From Pleodorina starrii (taxonomy: Eukaryota > Chlorophyta > Chlorophyceae > Chlamydomonadales > Volvocaceae): 64,000 nucleotides of DNA. Both the position numbers and the translations under genes were made by a program. How positions within the stretch are numbered: position 1 is the stretch's first letter; every line of letters begins with the position of its first letter. The notes beneath the pieces are model-generated. The model saw nothing but the letters and a program-made list of their open reading frames with translations. It did no database searches and was not told the origin of the DNA. The stretch lies in assembly GCA_030267565.1 (NCBI GenBank), contig BRXU01000001.1:8566501-8630500 (forward strand). Direction: 5' to 3'. Below are positions 46,401 to 55,845 of this stretch, piece by piece.

Positions 46401-49400
46401 CCCCGAATCCGGGCCTCGGGGCTCAAGTACAGCTTCCTGTCGTACCATACAGGTACGACGTCGTACCGTACGGCCGCAACCTACCCACCATGTCACCCGC
46501 GGCCATGAAGTGGAGGAACTCGGGCGGCGGCGGCGCCCACAGACCCGGCGGCGGCGGCGGCTGCAGCGGCCAACCCGCGGTGGGGAAGTACCGCCGCCGC
46601 CCCCGCCGTCCGGCCGCATCGCCGGCCGGCGGAAGGCCGCCGAAGGGCGGCGGCAGCGGAACCTCTTTCTCACCCGCCGCCGCCGCCGCTGCCGCCGCCG
46701 CTGAGCCGGCGGCGGCCGGGGCCGGTGATGGCTGGAAAGTGGCGGCGGCGGCAGCGCCGCCGCCAGCCGCGGTCGGCGGACCCGGTGGGACGGCGGAGCT
46801 GGGGCCGGGGCCGGCGCCACCGGCAGCGGCGGCGGCGCGGCCGGCGCCGCCGGCGGTGAACACGAAACCCGGAAAGTGGGAGGGGCCCGCGGAGCCGCCG
46901 GCGCCGGCGGTTGTCGGTGCGGAATTTCCGGCGGAGAAGGCAAAGTCGAAGCCAGTGCCGGTGCCGGTCCCGTACAGAGGGGCGGATCTGGGCGCGGCGG
47001 CGGCGGCGGCGCTGGCGGCGGGGACGCCGGCGGCGAAGCCGGGTTCAGCGTGGGCTGCTGCCTTGGACCGAATGTCCTGGGGCGGGCGGGGGAGATCCGA
47101 GATGAGACCGCAGGGGGGGGGGAACGGGCGGAGGGGTGGTGGCGAGCAGGGTTTAGGCGATCGGACCCTGGACCCTGGACCCGTAGGGGCCCGACCTTTC
47201 GGAGGAAGGGTTAATTGATGGACGAAGGGGCGAAGGGGTTAATTGAGAACGGAAACGCCGCGGCTCCGTAAGGGGGGGCGAGAGAGGGAAGGGAAAGGGA
47301 GGGGCCGACCATCGAATGGACCCCCGGTGACCCGCAGACCCACGGGTCGGGCCCCTCCCCCCCCTCGCACACACGTTTCAACCGTTGATTGCACACCCGG
47401 ACCACGACCGGGCATTGCTCTCTCGGTTCAATTTCACCGACGGGAGCGTCTTTTGCGCGTGAGCTGGAGAAAAGGACAGGCCGAGGGATTTGGGGTACGT
47501 GGGGTCTGGTGATGGAACGCATCCAATTCTGATCCAGACCGGATCCGAAACCTGGATTTAAAGCCTGGATCTTCCCATTACCTGAAGTTCCTCCGGCGAC
47601 AGCTTCTCCCCCGCAATGACTCGCTCCAGTCGGTTCATGACGACCGCGTTCTGCCGACCCGCCAGCGAAGTGGTGTGTGTGTGCGGGGGTTGGGGGGAAG
47701 GGGTTGGGGGGGAGGGGGCGTTCGGGGGGTGGGGGGGTTGGGCGCATGCGGGGCGGGGAGGGGCAGTCAAAGGTCCAAACACACACACGTCCACCACCAC
47801 CACCACGTGTCAACATGTACGGCAATGTAACGCAGTGTCACTGGTTCTGGTGTGTCCGACGCGCGTGTGTGTGTGTGTGTGTCCGACGCGTGTTTGTGTG
47901 TGTGTGTGATGTGTACCTGCTCGCGGAGCTGTGCGGAGAGGGTCTTGTCCCAAAGTACGTCATCCGGCGGGAAGTCGTACCAAATGGACTTCAGTTTCTT
48001 GGGTCCCTCGACCGGGTCCCACCTTCCGTGAGTTGATGGGGGAAGGGGGGAAAGGGGGGAAGAGGGGGGAGGGGGAAACGGGGGGAAAGGCGGGAGGGGA
48101 GTGGGTTAAACGTTGAGCCGCGCGCGGAGGAAGCCCTCGCCTGACTTTTGACTGCCGCTGCACGATGATGTCGGTTGACTGCCGTAGGCGCCGTACAAAA
48201 ACATCGTACAACCGTTTTCCGTTTGCCGTTCTCGTGCCGGCGCCGCCCCCAGACATGACGTGATGCGATGCGATGTGTACGACCCGATCAATCCCGTTTA
48301 CGTCAACCTCGAATCTATCCGATCACCATTTATCTCTCATTTCCGGACGTTGGACGTCGGACCGAGAGACGCAATCACCAGATCTCCGCATGGATCCCAA
48401 ATCGTACAGTGTACGGAGATCCATCGGCCACCGGCGCGTTCTACCCGACCCATGGGTCGACGGTAGTGTAGGTGCCCCCCTGTTCCGGCGGCCTCCGGAG
48501 AGGAAAGTTTATAAGCAAAGCTACATATCCTAAAACCCAACCCTAAAACAACCCTTAAACTCTTAATAACCCTAAAAAGCCCAAAAACCCCAATGAAGTC
48601 CCTGACCTCACAACTCCCCCGAGTCCCACCCCCCTACCAATCGGTCCAGTTGCCCTCAGATAAATGGATGTTGGGCCGCGTCGCTGTCGCGGGGGCTCCG
48701 GCGGCGGCGGCGGTGCCGCCGGTCGGTCCGGCGGCGGCGGCGGCGGCGCCGCCGCCGCTGCCGCTCGGCCCGACACCGCTGCCGGCCTGCCCGGCGGCTG
48801 CGGCTGCGGCTGCGGCCGTCGCCTGCGTCGCGGGCAGATCCCGGAGCACCTGTGCGCGGTCCTCGTCTGCATCCGTACGGCAACGTGGACGAACAACGAG
48901 CGGTTGTCGTACGACACGGGGTGCGGATGCGCGGGTGTTGGGGGTGGCCGGCGGCGTCGGGTCACACACGGACCCCGAATCCACAGCGCGGGCCCCTACT
49001 TTTACCCCTCCAAGCTCCAACTCCCCCTTCGCACTTTTTACCCTCTGCTCGAAAACTCCCACGAACGCGCACGGGAAAGACCACCCCCGCCCTGCGCGCC
49101 CTTCCATCCCACCCTCCCCCCCCCCCGCCCCCGCCGAAACGGAAACCCCTCGTGCCCGCCCCCCCCCCTTTAAACCCCACCCGACAGCGAAAGCCCCCCT
49201 AGCAGCTCCGAAACCAGACGGTCCGTCGTTGTCGTACTGGTCCCCATCAGTGATGCCCCCTCCAGCTTTGTTGCCAATAGATTGGCGCCGGTGGGGTCGA
49301 CGACTGACGCAGCCGCCGCCGCCGTAGTGGCGGTGCCGGCCGCTTCCGCCGCCGTAGCGGCGGCGCCGGCCGTGTCAACGGCGGCTACGCCGCCGCTGGC

Positions 49401-50490
49401 GCCGGCGGTGCCGCCACCGCCGGCGGGGATGCCGCCGGCGCCGATCCAATCATCTCCAAACTCATCGTTGCCGTACAGCTCTTGGAGGCCCTCCTGCAGG
49501 TGTACGGCAGTACGGCGACATGACGCCGGGTTCTGTGTTGGATTTCGCAATTTAGATTTCTGCACACTCCCCTCGCGGGCTCATACCGTATGTTGATTCC
49601 ATACCTCGCATGTGTATATATTAACAGAGCTGCAGAAGGCGGCATTGCGGGAGAGTTTCCACGCTTCCACCCTACAGGGGGCGCATTACTCATCCCGTTG
49701 TGATCTACGGCGGACCGTACACTAACGTACACTGACGTACACCCTTCCACGACCCCGAAATTAGACCTCCAGACTGCGGTGTCTCGTGTACGGCGTTCGT
49801 ACCACGGCAACAGCACCACGGCATCGTTACTGGTACTACAGACGTACGGTTACCGGCCGCGCCAAAATTCAGTCGCTTGCGTGAAATGTGTATTTATTCA
49901 AATCCAAATAAAACGGAAATTCAAATCACCTGGAGTTCCAGCTGTTCCTCGGGGGTCATTGTCGCCATCCAAGTCTGGGAACGGAGGAGGGGAGGGGCGA
50001 CGGGGGTACGGTAAATCGTACTGCATGGATGGAAATGCAGTACGGCAGCGTGGTGGGTCAACTGGAGATGAGGAGCGAGTGGTTACGTGCGGGGGGGAAG
50101 CGGGCGGGGGGAATGGGTTTGCCGGGGCCGGGCACGCCCATTCACATTTCCACCACAAAGTGGGCGCGTCGAAAAGTGAGATACAGCAAGTACGGCAAGT
50201 ACGGCTGCTGTCGTGCTGTGTGATTACCAATGGAACCATACCCCCCCCCCCCCCAGCCCAACCCACCCGGAGCGCGTCGTGTCTCGCCAGCCGCGCCGCC
50301 GCCTCGTCCATCTCCGCGACCTCCTCCGCCTCCCCCTCCTCCTCCTCCTCGTCGTCCTCCACGATGCCCTCGTAATCCGCCGCGGCGGCTTTTGAGACCC
50401 CACCGCCACCGCGACCGCCACCGCCGGCAGCGGCACCGCCGGGGGCCGCGACGCCTGCAGCAAGCGCGGTTGGTGGAACAAACCCAGAGA
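43457..50490 (-). CDS. Long low-complexity protein region of unknown function (possibly continuation of the AP2 gene)
   Basis: Thirteen exons in phase: 50490-50267, 49974-49930, 49493-49181, 48866-48638, 48022-47917, 47650-47582, 47076-46489, 46088-45681, 45480-45391, 45024-44927, 44768-44694, 44335-44023 and 43525-43457. They code about 875 residues, ending ...EMAFRLQQLSRPGAAIQL-stop. Ala/Gly/Pro-rich stretches alternate with short ordered blocks: HDALRTWMATMTPEEQLELQ, ELYGNDEFGDDWIG, KKLKSIWYDFPPDDVLWDK, VVMNRLERVIAGEKLSPEEL, MALDLERLRNRDPDFKMR, GVPHTPMEWRAEGPGHVPAY and LSWAEAVRAAAERLNRP. I do not recognise the family. No in-frame start is obvious at the 5' end: the first exon begins at an acceptor in phase with a donor in the last AP2 exon. 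The join 48866-48638 to 48022 skips an in-frame TAG (48636-48634); if it is not used, the gene splits in two there. Confidence 0.62.
45183..45216. repeat. CAGG/GCAG tetranucleotide repeat
   Basis: Eight or so tandem GGCA units in the intron between exons 45480-45391 and 45024-44927. Confidence 0.85.
48530..48595. repeat. Telomere-like CCCTAAAA-rich segment
   Basis: Contains CCTAAAACCC, CCCTAAAAC, CCCTTAAAC and CCCTAAAAAG words in one strand. These match degenerate copies of the Chlamydomonas telomere unit TTTTAGGG. It lies in an intron (48637-48023). Shorter runs occur at 39738-39760, 40838-40869 and 45511-45545. Confidence 0.6.
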
Positions 50491-50680
50491 CTAGGACAGG
50501 AGGACAGGATTAGAGGGGAACGCAATTCGAGGATACGCCCGCCCGCCCCTTCCTCTCTGGATCCCCCCCCCTTCCCCAAAGCCTCTCGTCTTTCATCGGT
50601 ATCCCCACGCCCCTGCCCCCCTCTCTCCCTCTCCCCCCCAGAAGCCCATCCCAGCTCCTGGTACCACCCCTTCCCTCCCC

Positions 50681-50758
50681 GTATTGCTGGATTCCTCACG
50701 AACGCTCACTAACGCTCACTAAAACCCCTTCGCTGCGGCATCTTCTCCATTACCCTCC
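50681..50758 (-). repeat. Diverged copy of the intron-borne element
   Basis: The minus strand reads GAAGATGCCGCAGCG, then AGTGAGCGTTAGTGAGCG, then AATCCAGCAATACGGG, the same order as the copies at 2390-2472 and 59599-59671 but more diverged. It lies just 3' of the last AP2 exon. Confidence 0.5.
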
Positions 50759-50787
50759 GCCTCCCGCTCTCGCCCCCGCCCCCGCAC

Positions 50788-51155
50788 TCAACCCCCCAAC
50801 GTGCCCTGCTGCTCCTGACCGCCCTCGTAATACCAGTCCACCAGCCCTTGCTCTTCGTCCGTGTAGTCGAGGGAAGAGCCGGACAGGAGCCCTGGAGTCG
50901 GCCGGGTCGAGGGCGGTTCGGGTGTTGGGGTTTTTCAGAGAATGAAGCGGTAGGTTAGTGCCGGTACCGGTACGGGTGCTGGGCAGGAGGGAGTGCACGA
51001 AGGGGGCGGGTGAGGGTGCGATTGCAAAGGACTCGGAAACCGAATGAACGGGGCAGGGGAAATAACGAGGCGGGCGAAATGACGTCGTGCGAGGGGTGGG
51101 CGGGGTTCAGATGCATGCTCGGTTGGTTGGGAGGAGGAGGTCAAACGCGCACCTC

Positions 51156-51192
<37 letters not shown>

Positions 51193-52367
51193 ATACACAC
51201 GCGCGGTGTTAGCACGGCGTTGAACGGCAACACAGATCGGGGGGAGGCGGGCGGCGGGGCGTGTGTTTTAGGGGTTCGTTGGAACCTGGCCACGTGGCCA
51301 GTCATGTGCTCTGAAGGCGGATCCCCACATCGACGAACAGCTGACGGGCGAGCCGCATGTAAAGATACGTCCGTCGGCGCGTTCGTCGGCGCGTTCCGGG
51401 CCCAGTTGCTACATCTCCGCGGCACGTTGTCGGATGGGCATCGGCGCTTCGGCAGGCGGAAGCAGGCGGCCAATAAGGCGACTATCGAATTGCGGCAAGC
51501 AAATCAGGGCTTGCGGCAAGCAAAACAAACCACGCAATGCAGGAGGGAGCGCGTCGCGTCGCGCGCCCAGCTGTCCCCCCGAACCCACATCCCCTGCGCA
51601 CACCCCCCCTCCCCCTCAAACCTACACACCGCAGAGACTTACCCTCCTCGCACGCATTACCGCCGCCGCCACCGCTGCCGTCGTCGTCGTACTCGCCCTC
51701 ATCGTACTCGCCGCTAGAGCCTTCGTCGGTGAACTCGTCGTACTCGTCGTACTCGTCGCTGACCTCTTTAAGAGCCAGATCTGGGCCCACAGCGACCGAA
51801 CCAGCGCCAGTCAGATTCTCCTCCGGCGTGACTCGGCTCCCGGAGTAGCCGCCGCCGCCGACGTCACCGCCGCCGCCAACGTCACAGCCGCCGCCGACGT
51901 CACCGCCGCCGTCGAAGCCGCGCATGCTGTCGTCGTCGACGCCTTCGTCGCCACCAGCGCCGCCGCCGACGCCGTCGACGCCACGCATGCTGCCGCCTGC
52001 CGCCACCACAGCAGCAGCAGGGGGCGTCGCAGTGGCGGTGGCAGCAGGGGCGGCAGCCGCCGGTGGGGCCGACCCGTGGGTCGGTGCCGCTGCCGGCTCG
52101 GCTACTGGGCCGACAGGGCCGCCTGCGACGCTGCGGCCTCCAGTGGAGCCCTGTACGGCAGCCGACGCGGCCGCGCCGGCGGCCGCGCCGGCGAGGACGA
52201 CACCGCCGGCGGGCGGCGGCACTGTCGGCGCCGGCCCGCCCTCCAGGTCAATGGTGGGCGGCACGCCAGTGCTTGCGAATGCGGGCGGGTGCTGGGAGCG
52301 CCGCACTTGGACGCGTTTGCGGGAGGGGGCCGGCGCAGCGGCCGTGGAGGGCACGGGGGCGGAGGTG

Positions 52368-52398
<31 letters not shown>

Positions 52399-53354
52399 TG
52401 GGGCCGGCGGCACCGGCCACGTTCGACCCGCGGGTCGCAGCCGCCGCGGGGGCCGCCGCCGCGGTCGCACCGCCGGCATGGGCCTCGTACCCCGGCGGGG
52501 GCCCGTTTGGGAAGTTGAGCTTGGCGGCACTTTTGGGGCGGGCGGGTGTGGGGGGGGGCAGGGTGGGGCGCGGGTACGGGGGGGGGTGAATGCGCGTTTA
52601 TGTAGGCGGACGGATGGATGCAAGCAAGAAGGAACGACAGTGGAGAGGGGACGGCACGGTGGGCTGTACCTCCGGGGTCAGTTCTCAGGGTGGCGGGGGC
52701 AGCACGGGCAGCCGTGTACTTACGCGCCACGAATCTTGCGGGCGGCGGCGTCGTAGGCCAGCGCCGCCAGGATCTCATCCGTGAAGTAGCCCAAGGACTT
52801 CTGTTTGCCGTCAGTATCCTGTATCTTAGCTCGCCATTTGGATTTATCCTTGTGCCAATCCACGCCGCGGAACTGCGACTTGCCGCTCGAGAAGCGCTCG
52901 CCCTGGGCACGGAAGGACACGATCAGCTGTTCGAACGTCATTGTCCCCAGCTGAGCCTTCTGCTCCTTCGACAGCTCAAAGTTGAGCTCCGCAGTGTCGC
53001 CGCGGAGCTTGTACGCCATGCTGACCGGAGCGATGGAGTGCGGGTTCAGTTGGTCAGGTGCGCCCAGGGCCGACAGAGGAGGGGCGGGCGGGAATGTGTA
53101 GGGAATTGCTTGAGAAGGGGTTCGAACGCGGGGCGCTGAGGGTAGCCGCGGTGTCGATGCATCAAGATGGCATCCGTTGGAGCCAAAGCCCCCTACCAGG
53201 CCCGACAAACTTACAGGTCATACTGCTGCGCTGCCTCTTCGGCGGTGGCGAAGTAGTTTCCGTAATTATTTCTGCCAGCATTTCTAATGTTTGGCCTCCA
53301 CTTGTTCCTTGCTTTTTCAAAGGTGACTCCTCGAAACTGCGGCTGCTGCGCCAT
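50788..53354 (-). CDS. Protein with two AP2/ERF DNA-binding domains
   Basis: Predicted nuclear transcription factor. Four exons: 53354-53215, 53020-52724, 52529-51643 and 50891-50788; in phase, 475 residues. AP2 domain 1 starts at the N-terminus (QFRGVTFEKARNKWRPNIR, GNYFATAEEAAQQYDL) and finishes across the intron with KLRGDTAELNFE. Domain 2 covers about residues 95-152 (SQFRGVDWHKDKSKWRAKIQ, LGYFTDEILAALAYDAAARK) and finishes with AAKLNFP in exon 3. Both have the YRG-like and WLG-like blocks, with Phe and Tyr substitutions. Exon 3 is then an almost 300-residue Ala/Gly-rich region with an acidic patch (SDEYDEYDEFTDEGSSGEYD) that could act as an activation domain. The last exon (SLDYTDEEQGLVDWYYEGG) ends at TGA 50790-50788. 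A weak donor (GTTGAG) just before that stop would link in phase to the downstream exons. Confidence 0.85.
51157..51199. repeat. (CA)n microsatellite
   Basis: About 15 CA units followed by interrupted CATACA units, in the AP2 intron between exons 52529-51643 and 50891-50788. Confidence 0.9.
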
Positions 53355-53989
53355 ACCCCTGAAGGGCACTCTCGCGCTCTACTCTGTTGAGCCTTCCCGT
53401 TAACTTTCGCAGCATCCGGAATGATAGCCTGGGATACTTGTGCCAGTGCCTGAAGTGAGACTGTATGAGTAAGATTTAAACGTTGTGCCGGAAGGTCAGG
53501 TTAACCCGCTCAACAGGGCCTTTCGATGACCCCCGCCGTTGTTAATCGTGTCCCTTGCCACAGGACCCGTGGGTCGGTTGGAAGCAAGGACCCATTGTCA
53601 TTTTCTTACGCTGTACCTTTAAGTCCCAATAGACACAGGAGTGCAGTACGGCTTCCCTGACCCCCGCTTGCAGCTTAGCGGTAGCAAGCTGGTCTTACCT
53701 AATGTCAGGAACTTTAGCGCTGATAGGTATGAAACGCGGTGCTTGTAGCAATCAATGTCTTGTAGGGCTTTTGATTACAGATAATACACCAAAAGCGGAA
53801 AATGGTCTTCTGACCGACGACAAGGCTGTTAACGGCACGACACTTCTGGCGCTCTTCTGCCGCCCTGCCGGCCGACCTTTCTTCGCTGCGACAGACTATT
53901 GAGGCCTCTCGAAGGGTCGTCCGCAGGTGCCCCCCCCCGGCCGTGTGGCCGGTGGGTGTCCTCCCTCCCCCCCTGGAGCCAGTGGCTCT

Positions 53990-55115
53990 AAATATTACTG
54001 GTGAAGCCCAACCGGGCCGAGGACACAAACGATCCAAACCGCGCTCTCCGCTTACCGCCAGGGCAGTCGGGTGGCCATGTCCCATAAATAAGGCCGGCGG
54101 CAGGTGGCAGAAGGGCAGCGGCAGCGGAGAGCGGACCCTCTGCCGCCGCCGCCGTCGCCGAGCCCGCAGCGGCCGGCCCTGGCCGGCGGAGGCTGGAAGG
54201 CGGCGGCGCCACCGCCAGCTGTGGTCCACGGTCTGGCGGTACGGTGGAGCTGGGGCCGGGGCCAGCGCCGCCAGCAGCGGCAACGCCGCTGGCGCCCCTC
54301 ACCGCTAGAGCCTTCCTCGGTGAACTCGTCGTACTCGTCGTACTCGTCGCTGACCTCCCGGGCCCGCAGCGGCCGAGACAGCACCAGTCAGGACCTCCTC
54401 CGGAGTGACTCGGCTCTCGGGGTAGCCGCCGACGCCGCACGCGCCGCCGACACCGCCAACGCCGCCGTCATTGCCGCCGCCGCTGCAGCAGCAGGGGGCG
54501 TCGCAGTGGCGGCGTCGGCAGGGGCGGCAGCCGCCGGTGGGACCGACCCGTGGGTCGGCTGGGCCGGACGACAGGCTGACGCGTAGGCGGCCGAGCCGAC
54601 GAGGACGTCAGCGACGGCTGGCGGCGGCGCCGCCGGCAAATGCTGGTGGAGGCGGAGACGACGACGCCTCTGCTGCTGGGGCCGGCGGCGCCGGCCGCGT
54701 TCGACCCGCCGGCCGCGGCCGCCGCGGGGGCCGCCGCCGCGGTCGCACCGCCGGCGTGGGCCTCGTCCCCCGGCGGGGGTCCGTTTGGGAAGTTGACCTT
54801 GGCAGCACTGCGTGTGCGGAGGTAGGGGGGTGTCCATAGATAATTCGGAGCCCGGGAGGAAGGGTGGGAGGGGGGGATGGAGTGGGGGACAGGGGGTTGC
54901 ATGGTGGGGCGTGGGTACGGGTGGGGGTTGAATGTGCGGTTACTTGAGCGGACGGACGGATGCAAGCAGTAACGCAGTAACGCAGGGGGACGGCACGGGG
55001 GGAGGGGCGCCACGTCCACGGCCAGTGTTCTGTTCTCAGTGGAAAGGGCAGCACTACCATGGACGTTGCGGGCGGCAGCGTCCCAGGCACGAGCCGCAAG
55101 TGCAAGTTGAGGAGA
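53990..55115 (-). pseudogene. Truncated, internally deleted copy of the AP2 locus
   Basis: Read leftward: LAARAWDAAARNVHG (55110-55060) matches the end of AP2 domain 2. An intron-like stretch with recognisable similarity to the source intron follows, then SAAKVNFPNGPPPGDEAHAGG (about 54800) matches exon 3, and SDEYDEYDEFTEEGSSGE (about 54350-54300) matches the acidic patch. It then jumps straight to GGAGPGPSS and its downstream sequence (54290-54060), which matches the exon at 47076-46489, some 5 kb further on in the source. Frames shift between the blocks and the AP2 domains are incomplete, so no functional product is expected. It lies directly upstream of the AP2 gene in the same orientation. 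Confidence 0.75.
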
Positions 55116-55845
55116 AAGAGGGGTGACTGCCAGGAGGACGAAGCGGTGCGTTGCGAAACGGCAGTAACGTACGGTCGTAGTAACTGCTACGGCAGGCTCC
55201 AGATCCAAACGAACAGGCAGCGGATCCGTTAGGATTGCTCCTTGCTCGTATCAATACCTGTTATTGGAGCCCCATGCATCCGGGAATGGGCGCGTCAGCG
55301 CGCCAAAGCCCCGCCTGATGGACCCATGGGTCGCTTCAGCTGAACGCAAGTGCCCAGTACCAAATTATGAGCAAGAAAGATGTCAAGAAGATGTTGGCTC
55401 AAAGTATGATTAATCATGAGCCGACTTGCACTTTGACGTTATCCACGGAGCAAAGAAAATTAAAGCGGTTTCGGCTGTATGTATACTCTGGTGATTTTCG
55501 TTTGCCTCATAATATCACGTGTACCGACTATGTAACTACAGATCATGTACGTATTTAGAGTTATGGCCTTTTACATATGTTAGATTTCACCACTTCACCA
55601 CTTCAAGGCCGCTCCCTGGTAGACTTCATTGACATGGCGGAATTGCCTTATGAATCCAGTAACATGGCGTCTGTCGATTACGCCAGACAGCAGGCGCCTT
55701 ACCGCAGAAACAGGTGCGTGATACGGTGCTGTTATTGTGTCTTACTTGACCGGTGCTGCTCCGTTAAACGAACTCTGAACATTATAGCTATCTAGATAAA
55801 ACAGATTTCCTTACCGCTTCTCGGTCTTGCGCATGTAACTCCACC
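55116..55845. other. Intergenic between AP2 copy and MYND gene
   Basis: AT-richer than its surroundings. It holds a 63-codon plus-strand frame (55367-55558, beginning MSKKDVKKMLAQSMIN) without a recognisable family. I see no other coding signal. The last part must contain the promoter of the MYND gene. Confidence 0.5.

Noticed and set aside
46490..47218. Plus-strand ORF of 242 codons rich in Ala/Gly/Pro
   Set aside because: Mirror of the minus-strand exon 47076-46489, which has in-phase splice sites on both sides and continues clear helical blocks (PEELQ-DIRSKAAAH).
48022..48256. Separate gene starting at ATG 48256 (MSGGGAGTRTANGKR...)
   Set aside because: No good donor leads from it in the phase required by the next exon, whereas the exon at 48866-48638 joins 48022 in phase. 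It was kept only as a fallback if the TAG at 48636-48634 is used.
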